DNA from: Rhodocytophaga rosea
GTDB taxonomy: Bacteria; Bacteroidota; Bacteroidia; Cytophagales; 172606-1
NCBI RefSeq assembly: GCF_010119975.1
Contig: NZ_CP048222.1
Coordinates: forward strand, 3,862,501-3,926,500
Direction of reading: 5' to 3'
Length of the DNA stretch: 64,000 bases
Part shown: piece after piece, positions 1-8,638 of the stretch
How the letters are laid out: every line of letters begins with the position of its first letter
Position numbering within the stretch: the stretch's first letter is position 1
Notes under the pieces: generated by a model
Database searches by the model: none
What the model saw: the letters and a program-made list of their open reading frames with translations, nothing else
Told to the model about the DNA's origin: nothing
Translations under genes and position numbers: made by a program

Positions 1-1876
1 AGGGATTAAAAATATGCCTGAACTTGTTGTACTTATTAATTTCGTATTTCTTTCCTGGAATATCTGCTACAATATTTCTATTGCCTTCCTGCTCAATTAA
101 AGGTTCATGGTAATCAATAGTCCGGTCTTCTACCTGGTTCAAAGGGGTCCATTGGGTAGTATCATTGGGCATAGTGGCAATCCGGAATCCATTTTGGGTA
201 AAATCATTAAAAGCAATGGTTTTTCCATCAGGCGAAACGGCGGGATTATAAGCGCCAAACTTGCGGGAAGTTACCTGGTATTGCTGTCCGGTAGTGATAT
301 TTACGGCATAAATATTATCAATCCCATTGAAAGGAGAGTTAAAATAAATATAATTCCCGTACATCACTGGGTGGGCAATGTTCATAACGTTATAAGGAAT
401 TACATCCTGGCTATTGCCGGTTGCTACATCTATCAATTGAATGGTTTTACCCTTCCGGTTTAATACAACTGCTACCATCTGTTTTCCATCCGGCGACCAT
501 CTGGGCATCAAGTAAAAATTATTGTCTGGATTATTGAGCTTGTTCAGTCGCTCGCCTGTAGTGGCATCTAGAATGACAAGATTATATTCATTATTAACGG
601 AAACTTGGACAGCGGCTATTTTACTTCCGTCCGGAGAAAGGGCAGGTGCGCTAAGCCGGGTTTTGTGGGTGATTTGTTTGAGTTTATTATTTTTAATGTC
701 ATACGTTTTAATCACTGTATAGTCACGCATTGACCATCGGGGATCAAAGGCTGATTCGCTCCATACTAGTTTATCATTCACCACGGAGAGCATGCCGCTA
801 TCGTTAATATAGCCTGGTACAAATACTTTTTCCTCTCTTTTCCGGGAAGAATCACCCAGAATCACAAAGGTTTCTACATCGGCCAATCCTGATTTTTGTG
901 CCAGAATACGCCCATCTGAAAGGAATTGCGGAAATTCATAACTGGTATACACCCTATTGCGGCCATTAGCTTTTGTTGTAGCTTCCGTAACAGGCAAATT
1001 TTCTAACTGCTTCTCCCAGATGCCTTTCATTTCCAGCATGGTGCTGTCGTATACATCTTGTACCCTCAAACCCAATTCTTTTTTAATAGATCTTGAAAAC
1101 ACAAAGGGCCAGAAAGGAAAATCATATGTCCGGTTGAGTACATTGCTCCAGGCGTCTGGTCCATATTTCCGCTTGACATGGGAAGTCATAAAATAACCCA
1201 GTTTATAGCGGTTATAATACCCTGTGATATAATCTCTGTAAGAACCCAGATATGCTTTCTGATAACTGTATGGACCTTTGGTCAGTAAAAAAGTGCGGAA
1301 ATCCAGGTAGAAAGCAGGAATACGCCCACGTCCACTGGTGGTTAGGGCTGTTTCTGTGCCTACGGCATCGCCTTCCCAATACCAGCCGGGTACTGCCAGA
1401 TTCGCTGTTACGGCTAATCCGCTTCCACCAAAGAGGTAATAAAATATTTTCGATAATCCCCTAAGCGCTTTATCATATTGTACTACATGCCGGAATTCGT
1501 GAACCGCCAGTAAATCAATCCAGTCGTTGGTGCCGAGCAAGGCATAATCTTGTGGAGGTAAAGTAAAAAATTCAGAATGTCGGGGAGTAATGGTAACAAA
1601 ACCATTGCTGATCGCCGTCTGGTTCTGCAAAATAATCGAAATAGGCCGGGGTTCTCTTTGTAAAGTAGCTGATACCGGACTGTATACCGTTTCCATTGTA
1701 TTGGCAGTACGCTGGGCTTCGTGTTCCATACCTTCCGGGAAAATAATACGGAATTTTGGTGTCCGGATCTGGAACCAGCGAAGGCTGGGAGGGTTTTGTT
1801 CCAGAATGGGTTGTGTTTGTGCTATACTCTGCACACTCATACAGGCGAAAAAAGCCAGCAGTAAATATTTTGTCAT
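1..1876 (-). CDS. Secreted propeller (PD40-like) protein with HExxH-type motif, 3' end outside window
   Basis: An open minus-strand frame runs from an ATG at 1876 to the window edge (at least 625 codons) without a stop. Residues 1-19 look like a signal peptide ending in SIAQ. HEFRH at residues 126-130 sits in a helix-like context (DLLAVHEFRHVVQ) and resembles the zinc-binding HExxH motif of MA-type metallopeptidases. After about residue 290 the protein reads as WD40-like beta-propeller blades, with repeated 'SPDG' signatures (SAPALSPDGSKIA, PRWSPDGKQM, PAVSPDGKTIA). Peptidase-like N-terminus plus TolB-like propeller is a known architecture in Bacteroidota surface or periplasmic proteins. Whether it is proteolytic is inference; the third zinc ligand was not identified. 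The C-terminus, and so any T9SS sorting signal, is not visible. Confidence 0.8.
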   Translation of the reverse strand, partial: MTKYLLLAFFACMSVQSIAQTQPILEQNPPSLRWFQIRTPKFRIIFPEGMEHEAQRTANTMETVYSPVSATLQREPRPISIILQNQTAISNGFVTITPRHSEFFTLPPQDYALLGTNDWIDLLAVHEFRHVVQYDKALRGLSKIFYYLFGGSGLAVTANLAVPGWYWEGDAVGTETALTTSGRGRIPAFYLDFRTFLLTKGPYSYQKAYLGSYRDYITGYYNRYKLGYFMTSHVKRKYGPDAWSNVLNRTYDFPFWPFVFSRSIKKELGLRVQDVYDSTMLEMKGIWEKQLENLPVTEATTKANGRNRVYTSYEFPQFLSDGRILAQKSGLADVETFVILGDSSRKREEKVFVPGYINDSGMLSVVNDKLVWSESAFDPRWSMRDYTVIKTYDIKNNKLKQITHKTRLSAPALSPDGSKIAAVQVSVNNEYNLVILDATTGERLNKLNNPDNNFYLMPRWSPDGKQMVAVVLNRKGKTIQLIDVATGNSQDVIPYNVMNIAHPVMYGNYIYFNSPFNGIDNIYAVNITTGQQYQVTSRKFGAYNPAVSPDGKTIAFNDFTQNGFRIATMPNDTTQWTPLNQVEDRTIDYHEPLIEQEGNRNIVADIPGKKYEINKYNKFRHIFNP

Positions 1877-2000
1877 AAGCTAATGGTAGACCCAAAATAC
1901 GCATTCAGGTACATAAAACAAATAGGCAGGAGCCAATCTTCGCGGTTTTGTGTTTTCTCAGGTTTGGCTTATCTTCGGCCTTCGTTTTAACTTTTATTTC

Positions 2001-3164
2001 ATGCAAATCATTGAAGTGAGTAACCCAGCTCACCGCAAAGAATTTCTACAATTGCCAGTCAGGTTGTACAAACAGGAGAAGAACTGGATTCGTCCACTGG
2101 ATACTGACATTGAAGAGGTGTTTGACCCCAAAAAGAATAAGTATTTCCGCCATGGCGAATGTACACGCTGGATACTACAGGATAATAAGAACCAAACTAT
2201 TGGCAGAGTAGCGGCATTCATAGACCGGAAGACTTCCAAAACACACGATCAGCCTACTGGAGGCATGGGTTTTTTTGAGTGTATAAATGACGAAAAAGCG
2301 GCTTTTTTATTATTTGATACATGCAAAAACTGGCTTCAGAGCAAAGGGATGGAAGCGATGGATGGCCCGGTTAACTTTGGCGACAGGGATAAATGGTGGG
2401 GCTTGCTGGTAGATGGATATACGGAACCAAATTATGGAATGCCTTATCACCTGAAATACTATATTCCGCTGTTTGAAAAATATGGTTTTCAGGAGTATTT
2501 TAAACAATATACGTATCACAGGTTGGTAATGGACCCTTTGTCGGAGAAAATACGGGAAAAAGCCGAACGTATCGCCCGGAATCCATCCTATGTTTTCAAG
2601 CACCTGGAAGTAAAGCATCTGGAAAAATATGCCGAAGATTTCCGGACGATTTATAATAAGGCCTGGGTAAAGCACAAAGGCGTAAATGAAATGCCCAAAG
2701 CACAGGCCATGAATATTATGAAAAAGATGAAGCCGGTGCTGGACGAAACCATTGTTTGGTTTGCCTATTACGATAATGAGCCGGTAGGTTTTTTTATTAT
2801 GCTGCCAGAACTCAACCAGATATTTAAGCATGTGAATGGTAAGTTAGACTGGAAAGGGAAACTGATATTTTTATGGCACAAATGGCGGAAAACCTGTAAA
2901 AAGATGTTTGGCGTAGCCTTTGGCATTGTGCCCGAACATCAGGGTAAAGGTCTGGAAGGAGCGATAGTAATTGCTGCTGCAAACAAAGTGCAGGTAGCCG
3001 GACAAAATTATGAGGAGTTTGAAATGAACTGGATTGGCGATTTTAATCCGAAAATGATGCACGTAGCTGAATCGGTAGGAGGGAAGATTTACAAAACCCA
3101 TATTACTTACCGCAAACTTTTCGATGAAACCAAACCTTTCAAACGGGCACCTATTATTGAGTAA
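2001..3164 (+). CDS. GNAT-like acetyltransferase family protein
   Basis: 387 aa from the ATG at 2001. An upstream TTG/ATG extension is possible, but this start gives the natural N-terminus MQIIEVSNP. The C-terminal third contains an acetyl-CoA-binding-like loop, PEHQGKGLEGA (about residues 310-320), matching the Q/RxxGxG/A signature of GNAT folds. The N-terminal two thirds (GRVAAFID, DGPVNFGDRDKWWGLLVDG) resemble a family common in Bacteroidota and usually annotated only as a GNAT-like or hypothetical protein. No catalytic substrate can be inferred. It stands alone, divergent from the propeller gene (125 bp apart), and is followed by a degenerate inverted repeat. Confidence 0.75.
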   Translation: MQIIEVSNPAHRKEFLQLPVRLYKQEKNWIRPLDTDIEEVFDPKKNKYFRHGECTRWILQDNKNQTIGRVAAFIDRKTSKTHDQPTGGMGFFECINDEKAAFLLFDTCKNWLQSKGMEAMDGPVNFGDRDKWWGLLVDGYTEPNYGMPYHLKYYIPLFEKYGFQEYFKQYTYHRLVMDPLSEKIREKAERIARNPSYVFKHLEVKHLEKYAEDFRTIYNKAWVKHKGVNEMPKAQAMNIMKKMKPVLDETIVWFAYYDNEPVGFFIMLPELNQIFKHVNGKLDWKGKLIFLWHKWRKTCKKMFGVAFGIVPEHQGKGLEGAIVIAAANKVQVAGQNYEEFEMNWIGDFNPKMMHVAESVGGKIYKTHITYRKLFDETKPFKRAPIIE

Positions 3165-3311
3165 GTCTGGAACCAAGATTTTTAGAATTTGAAGATTAGC
3201 AGGATTAAAATGCGGAAGACGAATAAAGCTGCTAATTTCCTAATCCATAAATCTTAACTCCAGACTATCAATCCTGAAAATCCTATAATCCCATGAATCC
3301 AGGTTCCAGAC
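3165..3311. repeat. Degenerate long inverted repeat between acetyltransferase genes
   Basis: A perfect 10-bp pair, gtctggaacc at 3165-3174 and ggttccagac at 3302-3311, encloses sequence that is itself a loose palindrome rich in ggatta/taatcc words (aggattaaaa left, taatcccatgaatcc right). The spacer of 118-127 bp is longer than a normal terminator. Similar taatcc/aatcct-rich spacer sequence recurs before 4041. It looks like a decayed small palindromic element or a spacer repeat family; I cannot place it in a named family. Confidence 0.45.
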
Positions 3312-3331
3312 AATAAATTCAAATTACAGAC

Positions 3332-3925
3332 ATGCATTCCATATTTCTACAACCACCCACTTTAGAAAACAAACGTGTTTTATTAAAACCTTTATCAGAA
3401 GAAGATTTTGAAGGGTTGATTGCTGTAGGGTTAGCCCCCTCTTTATGGGCAGTTTCTTACAACAAAATTGCTACTAAAGAAGATTTACAGCAATATCTGA
3501 GAACAGCCATTCAACAACGGGAAACTGGGCAAGCAGTTCCTTTTACTATTATTGATAAGCAAACCAACAAAATTGCAGGCTCTACCAGATACGGAAACAT
3601 CTCTTTCGATCACAAACGCCTCGAAATCGGATGGACCTGGGTAGGCGTTGAATTTCAGAAAACTGGCTTAAACCGGGCCTGTAAACATGAATTGTTACAG
3701 TATGCTTTTGAGACTCTTCTTATGCAAAGGGTCGAACTCAAAACAGATGCATTAAATACACAATCCAGGGAAGCGATGCGGAAAATGGGCGCAACAGAAG
3801 AAGGTACTTTACGCAGACATATGATTACAGAAGGAGGACGAAGCCGGGATAGCGTATATTTTAGTATTATTGCAGACGAATGGCCAAAAATCAGGCAGGA
3901 AAAATTTGGTCAGTATATCTTATAA
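3332..3925 (+). CDS. GNAT family N-acetyltransferase (RimJ/RimL-like)
   Basis: 197 aa, typical for the RimJ/RimL-type (acetyltransf_3) branch. N-terminal LENKRVLLKPLSEEDFEGL is the usual opening beta-strand/helix; the acetyl-CoA loop is FQKTGLNRACKHELLQYAFE (about residues 107-126), and the late NTQSREAMRKMGATEEG block is diagnostic of the family ('N..S...M.KLGF..EG'). The role is acetyl transfer from acetyl-CoA to an amine; whether the target is a ribosomal protein, an antibiotic or a small molecule cannot be told. Single gene between spacer repeats, no obvious operon partner. Confidence 0.88.
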   Translation: MHSIFLQPPTLENKRVLLKPLSEEDFEGLIAVGLAPSLWAVSYNKIATKEDLQQYLRTAIQQRETGQAVPFTIIDKQTNKIAGSTRYGNISFDHKRLEIGWTWVGVEFQKTGLNRACKHELLQYAFETLLMQRVELKTDALNTQSREAMRKMGATEEGTLRRHMITEGGRSRDSVYFSIIADEWPKIRQEKFGQYIL

Positions 3926-4040
3926 TTTTAGTTTGAAATATAAGCCTTTCGCTTGCAACTAAATATATAGTAATGTCTGCCAACTTATAAATCTTACAAT
4001 CTTTTAATATTCTAATTCTCTAATCCTTAAATCCCTTCTC

Positions 4041-4964
4041 ATGAGTTTAGTCGTAGTCGGTTCGGTCGCTTTTGATGCCATAGAAACTCCTTTTGGCAAA
4101 ACAGATAAAATCATCGGCGGTGCCGCCACTTTTATTACGCTGGCCGCTTCATATTTTACAAAAAAAATTAATCTGGTAGCTGTGGTTGGCGGCGATTTTT
4201 TGAAGTCAGATATTCAGATGTTGCAGGAACATGGTGTTAACACAGCCGGCTTACAAATCAAAGAAGATGAAAAGTCATTTTTCTGGTCGGGCAAGTACCA
4301 TAACGATATGAATTCCAGAGATACACTGGTAACAGAACTGAATGTGCTGGGTACTTTTGATCCTGTTATTCCGGAAGAATACCAGAACTGCGAATACTTG
4401 ATGCTTGGGAACCTGGCTCCATCTGTACAAAAAACGGTAATTCAGCGCCTGCGCAAACGTCCGAAATTGATTGTAATGGATACCATGAATTTCTGGATGA
4501 ATATTGCCCTATCTGACCTCATGGAAACGCTTACAATGGTAGATGTGCTTTCTATCAATGATGAAGAAGCCAGGCAGTTAGCCGGAGAATATTCCTTAGT
4601 AAAAGCTGCCAGAAAAATTCTGACTATGGGTCCTAAAATCCTCATTATTAAAAAAGGAGAGCATGGAGCCCTGTTATTCCGTGAGAACCAGGTGTTTTTT
4701 GCACCAGCCTTACCTCTGGAAGATGTATTCGACCCAACCGGTGCAGGAGATACATTTGCCGGTGGTTTTATTGGGTACTTAGCTAGTACCAGGGATATTT
4801 CTTTTGATAATATGAAACGGGCGATCATCTACGGATCGGCGATGGCTTCATTCTGCGTAGAAAAATTTGGAACCGAACGGTTACAGCATCTATCCAAAGC
4901 AGAACTCGAAAGCCGGGTGCAGGAATTTGTAGAGCTGGTACAATTTGAGATCGCTCTGGCATAA
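4041..4964 (+). CDS. PfkB family carbohydrate/nucleoside kinase
   Basis: 307 aa, family-typical length. N-terminal substrate motif GGAATFITLAASYF (about residues 27-40) and the C-terminal PfkB signature 2, DPTGAGDTFAGGF (about 230-242), with GAGD supplying the anion hole and catalytic Asp. Family proteins phosphorylate sugars or nucleosides with ATP in the cytoplasm. Substrate is not deducible. Followed by a strong terminator at 4997-5045, so it is a single-gene transcript. Confidence 0.9.
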   Translation: MSLVVVGSVAFDAIETPFGKTDKIIGGAATFITLAASYFTKKINLVAVVGGDFLKSDIQMLQEHGVNTAGLQIKEDEKSFFWSGKYHNDMNSRDTLVTELNVLGTFDPVIPEEYQNCEYLMLGNLAPSVQKTVIQRLRKRPKLIVMDTMNFWMNIALSDLMETLTMVDVLSINDEEARQLAGEYSLVKAARKILTMGPKILIIKKGEHGALLFRENQVFFAPALPLEDVFDPTGAGDTFAGGFIGYLASTRDISFDNMKRAIIYGSAMASFCVEKFGTERLQHLSKAELESRVQEFVELVQFEIALA

Positions 4965-4996
4965 AAACCTTTATACAATAGTTGCCTTTTTATTAC

Positions 4997-5045
4997 AAGT
5001 GTAGCAAACAGTAGGTATCTTACTGACTTACTGTTTGCTACACTT
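4997..5045 (+). terminator. Hairpin terminator after PfkB gene
   Basis: Perfect 17-bp inverted repeat (4997-5013 with 5029-5045; stem core gtagcaaacagta) and a 15-nt loop, 32 bp past the kinase stop codon. There is no strong T-run after it, so its termination strength is inferred from stem stability. Confidence 0.7.
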
Positions 5046-5174
5046 TAGAGATATATATAATTTTAACACAATCAAATTTTAAACTTATTCTGAAGGTAAG
5101 CAGGCTTTTTATAGCAGCGGTGTACCGACAGGAATAATAAATCTGCAAGTGTTAAACAGGAATATCTCAACCCT

Positions 5175-7493
5175 ATGTATCAGAAAATCTACAGTGCCTT
5201 CCTTATTTTTTTATGTAGCTTTTTTTTATCCATTCAGCTATCTGCACAGAGTAAAACAGCAATTGCCAAAATCGATAAAGCTGACAAATTTTTCCTTATC
5301 AATGATTTTGCCAGTGCCTTATCGCTTTATTTAGACCTGGATAAGACAGAGCCTAAAGATGCCCTCACTAATTACCGGATAGGTATTTGTTATTTTAACT
5401 TGTCGCAGAAAGAGAAAGCATTGCCCTATTTCGAGTATGCGCTTTCACACAAAAGCGAAAATGTACCGGATAAAGTATACCAGTATGCCGGGCAATTATA
5501 TCATTTGTCTTACCGCTTCGATGAAGCTATCAAAAACTTTACAGCGTATAAGAAGTCATTAGAAAAAACAAAAGCTAAAACCACCGAAGCAGACCGCCAG
5601 ATAGAAATCAGCCGCAATGCAGGGTTGTTGTTAAAAGATACACTGAATGTTTTCATTCAGAATGTAGGTTCACCTATTAATACTGCTTTTACTGAATACG
5701 GTCCGGTTATTTCTGCCGATGAAAGTACGCTGATTTATACTACGCTAAAGCCAAATGCGGCCATTAAGAAAACAGGCAGTTCTGCAAATACTGAATACGA
5801 AGATATTTCTATTGCTTATAGAAAAGATATTGGCGTGTACTCAACACCGGTAAGTATCGGCCTGAATACGAAAACAAATATTGGTTCGGTAGGCTTATCT
5901 CCCGATGGCCAGCATCTGCTTATTTACATGGGCGGTCAAACCAACAATGGAGATATTTATAGCTGTTCACTCCAGGGCGACAAATGGGCCAATCCAGTAA
6001 AATTGTCTTCCAAAATCAATTCGGCTTTCCAGGAAAGCAGTGCCAGTCTTACTCCTGACCAGAAAACACTCTACTTTGCCAGCAACCGGCCGGGTGGACT
6101 GGGTGGTTCTGATATTTATGTCGTACATAAAACCAGCACTGGCGAGTGGAGCGATCCTACGAATATGGGGGCTGCTGTAAATACTCCCTACGATGAAGAT
6201 TCTCCTTTTATTCATCCGGATGGCAAAACCCTGTATTTTAGTTCTATGGGACATAATACAATGGGGGGTAGCGATATATTTAAATCTACACTTAATGGTA
6301 AAAACTGGTCTGTTCCAGCTAATATGGGTTTCCCGATTAATACCGTTTATGATGACAATTACTTTGTATTGTCGGCTGATGGTAAAAAAGGCTATTATTC
6401 TTCTAACCGTCCGGGCGGTGCAGGAGGAGGAGATATCTATTTCCTGGGTATTCCAGAAGAGCAAGGCGTAATTCCGCTTACAATGATGAAAGGCCGTATT
6501 ATTACCGGAAATAAACAGGTGCCTACGAAAATCAAAGTGATTGATAAAGAAAATAGTGAGGTGATTAATAACGTATATGATCCCAATATTAAAACAGGCA
6601 ATTACCTGATTATTTTTCCTCCCGGCAAAAGCTATGATATGATTATAGAGGCGGAAGGATATATGCCCTATCTGGTGAATATTTGTGTGCCGAATCAGAA
6701 CTATTTTTATGAACTGTATCAGGAAATTCATTTGAAATCCATTGTGCAGGCTGGCAAACATATTGGCCAGGAGATCTCAGTAAAAAATGTGTTTTATGAC
6801 ATCGAAAAAGATTCTACTCTGTTTGATCCTTCTAAGTTCGGTTCCAATAACTTAGATCTTTATGACCTGATGGACAACGTGATTGCTGCCTCTGATACGA
6901 CTGCGCTAAATTATCTTCTGAATATGATGTATAATGAAAAATCGGTGGATTTAAGCAGTGTGTCTTCTGAGCCCTTAACCGGAACCTATTACTACGATGA
7001 TGCCCAGGGGAAATTACAGCCGGTAGTTATCAATGGCGACACCATTTACACATTGCCTGCTTTTAAAGTGGTTGGCGACCAGATAACAAAAGCAGAGCCG
7101 GTAGTAAGAGAAGCGAAGGAGCAGATTACCAAAGAAACTGTAATTGAGCCGAATAAAACGTATATTATTTATTTCGATACCGATAAAACAGATCTAAAAA
7201 CAGATGCAATGCCAGAGCTGGAAAAAGTGTACACTTATTTGAAAAAGAACAATTCGTATGGAATAAAAATAGCAGGTTTTGCAGATGCAGATGGCAGCGA
7301 TGAACGTAATAAACTCATTTCGGATAACCGGGCTAAAGCAGTAGCTAAATATTTGTCTACCAAGGGGATTACTACAACCAGAATTACAGCAAAAGGCTAT
7401 GGCCAAGTTCCCGAAGCTAAGAAGAACGAACAGGAGCAAGACAAGAAACTACACCGCAAAGCTGAGATTATGATGGTTGAACTCAATAAGTAA
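5175..7493 (+). CDS. OmpA-family protein with TPR, PD40 propeller and carboxypeptidase-regulatory-like domains (PorE-like architecture)
   Basis: 772 aa. Signal peptide 1-25 (…LSIQLSAQS). TPR-like helices about 30-110 (ASALSLYLDLDKTEPKDA, EKALPYFEYALSHKS). PD40 propeller about 165-430 with repeated blades such as LYFASNRPGGLGGSDIY, LYFSSMGHNTMGGSDIF and GYYSSNRPGGAGGGDIYF. A carboxypeptidase-regulatory-like segment about 435-515, then a C-terminal OmpA peptidoglycan-binding domain about 665-770 (IIYFDTDKTDLKTDA; DNRAKAVAKYLSTKGI). The same domain order is known for PorE, a T9SS component anchoring the machinery to peptidoglycan, but several paralogues with this order occur per genome, so identity with PorE is inference. 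Flanked by hairpins on both sides. Confidence 0.9.
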   Translation: MYQKIYSAFLIFLCSFFLSIQLSAQSKTAIAKIDKADKFFLINDFASALSLYLDLDKTEPKDALTNYRIGICYFNLSQKEKALPYFEYALSHKSENVPDKVYQYAGQLYHLSYRFDEAIKNFTAYKKSLEKTKAKTTEADRQIEISRNAGLLLKDTLNVFIQNVGSPINTAFTEYGPVISADESTLIYTTLKPNAAIKKTGSSANTEYEDISIAYRKDIGVYSTPVSIGLNTKTNIGSVGLSPDGQHLLIYMGGQTNNGDIYSCSLQGDKWANPVKLSSKINSAFQESSASLTPDQKTLYFASNRPGGLGGSDIYVVHKTSTGEWSDPTNMGAAVNTPYDEDSPFIHPDGKTLYFSSMGHNTMGGSDIFKSTLNGKNWSVPANMGFPINTVYDDNYFVLSADGKKGYYSSNRPGGAGGGDIYFLGIPEEQGVIPLTMMKGRIITGNKQVPTKIKVIDKENSEVINNVYDPNIKTGNYLIIFPPGKSYDMIIEAEGYMPYLVNICVPNQNYFYELYQEIHLKSIVQAGKHIGQEISVKNVFYDIEKDSTLFDPSKFGSNNLDLYDLMDNVIAASDTTALNYLLNMMYNEKSVDLSSVSSEPLTGTYYYDDAQGKLQPVVINGDTIYTLPAFKVVGDQITKAEPVVREAKEQITKETVIEPNKTYIIYFDTDKTDLKTDAMPELEKVYTYLKKNNSYGIKIAGFADADGSDERNKLISDNRAKAVAKYLSTKGITTTRITAKGYGQVPEAKKNEQEQDKKLHRKAEIMMVELNK

Positions 7494-7508
7494 AAAAAGG
7501 CTTTCCCT

Positions 7509-7551
7509 AATATAAACAGCGATGGATCTTAACTCCATCGCTGTTTATATT
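7509..7551. terminator. Bidirectional hairpin terminator
   Basis: Perfect 18-bp inverted repeat (7509-7526 and 7534-7551, arm aatataaacagcgatgga) with a 7-nt loop, between the convergent OmpA-family and tesA-like genes. A/T-rich outer arms provide U-runs in both directions, so it can serve both transcripts. Confidence 0.85.
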
Positions 7552-7559
7552 TTGTGCCT

Positions 7560-8276
7560 TCACATGTTTCCCTCCGTCAATACCGGTTGTAATACTTTCC
7601 AGACATTCTCTGCCACAATTTTATGTCCTTCAGGTGTAGGATGAATCCCATCCGGAAGATTTAATGAAGGGATACCGCCTACATTCTCCAGCAGAAAGGG
7701 AATTAGAGCAGTATTGTTTTTTTCTGCCAGTTCTGAAAATATTCCCCGGAATTTAGCTGTGTAATCTGGGCCCATATTCGGTGGAATCTGCATACCCGCA
7801 AGTACGATTCTGGTTTCCGGATTTTTAGCCTTTACGGTATCGATAATGGCTTGTAAATTTTGCCTTGTTGATTGCACATCTATGCCCCGTAAGCCATCAT
7901 TACCTCCTAGTTCCAGTATAAATACATCTACTTTCTCCCGCAATACCCAGCTGATACGGCTTTTGCCGCCAGCTGTAGTTTCTCCGCTCAATCCAGAATT
8001 AATCACTTTGTAAGGCAAGTTCAGTGAATCTAATTTTGCCTGAATAAGTGCCGGAAATGCCTGGGAGGGATCTAATCCATAGCCGGCTGTAAGACTGTTA
8101 CCAAAGAACAGAATTGTTTTCGGGCTTTGTTGTGTATTATTCTCAGCTGTTGAAGCTTGCTTTTGAGTTTGTTCTTTCCCTTCCTGTTTATTCTCATTTT
8201 CTGCATTCTGCTGACAACCCATACAGGCTATGCTAAGCATTGATATATAGCAGAATAGTTTTATTAATTTATGCAT
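7560..8276 (-). CDS. tesA: Arylesterase / GDSL-type lysophospholipase, lipoprotein (TesA-like)
   Basis: 238 aa. N-terminal lipoprotein signal with Cys-rich box (LSIACMGC, lipidation probably at Cys18 or Cys21), then a Gln/Glu-rich linker to about residue 50. SGNH hydrolase blocks are all present: block I FFGNSLTAGYG (nucleophile Ser61), block II SGETTAGG, block III GGNDGLRG, block V DGIHPTPEGH with catalytic Asp and His. TesA family members hydrolyse acyl esters and thioesters in the periplasm; here the lipobox implies membrane anchoring. It is divergent from an ABC ATPase gene of the YbbA type, the same neighbour pair as in E. coli, which supports the call. Confidence 0.92.
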   Translation of the reverse strand: MHKLIKLFCYISMLSIACMGCQQNAENENKQEGKEQTQKQASTAENNTQQSPKTILFFGNSLTAGYGLDPSQAFPALIQAKLDSLNLPYKVINSGLSGETTAGGKSRISWVLREKVDVFILELGGNDGLRGIDVQSTRQNLQAIIDTVKAKNPETRIVLAGMQIPPNMGPDYTAKFRGIFSELAEKNNTALIPFLLENVGGIPSLNLPDGIHPTPEGHKIVAENVWKVLQPVLTEGNM

Positions 8277-8638
8277 ACAATAAATACCTGTTTAAATGCG
8301 ACTACAATATTAAGTGATCTAAAAATCTATTACAGTTTTTATTCTGGTTATAACAACTTTTCTTGTACTGGAGTTATTGATAAGAATAAAAATTTTATCA
8401 GTCAATAAAATTTCATGCTTTGATCAGGGTTTTACCGATTGTAAAATAACTCATTTCTTTAATCGTAAAAGCCTAGGAAGTTTTATCCATCCATGTGAAG
8501 GCAAAGCCACTTATCACTAATTAGAAGCAGAAATTTAGCTTTACAGGATTTTATACGTAAATTAAACTTTAAAATAATAATAGCTATTGAGGCTACTTCA
8601 TAAATTTCGTTACTCATTTTAAATTACTCATATATTTC
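8277..8638. other. Divergent intergenic region, tesA / ybbA
   Basis: 362 bp without a credible gene; very AT-rich. It must carry the two divergent promoters. I found no full TTTG-N19/21-TAnnTTTG match and no strong hairpin. Confidence 0.5.

Noticed and set aside
1572-1904. 110-codon minus-strand frame
   Set aside because: It overlaps, in another frame, the true signal-peptide-bearing gene from ATG 1876 that is open to the window edge.
2310-2831. 173-codon antisense frame
   Set aside because: Shadow of the GNAT-like gene on the other strand; no family resemblance and no signals.
5967-6761. 264-codon antisense frame within the OmpA-family gene
   Set aside because: Antisense shadow of a gene with clear domain content; composition rich in Ile/His/Phe typical of spurious frames.
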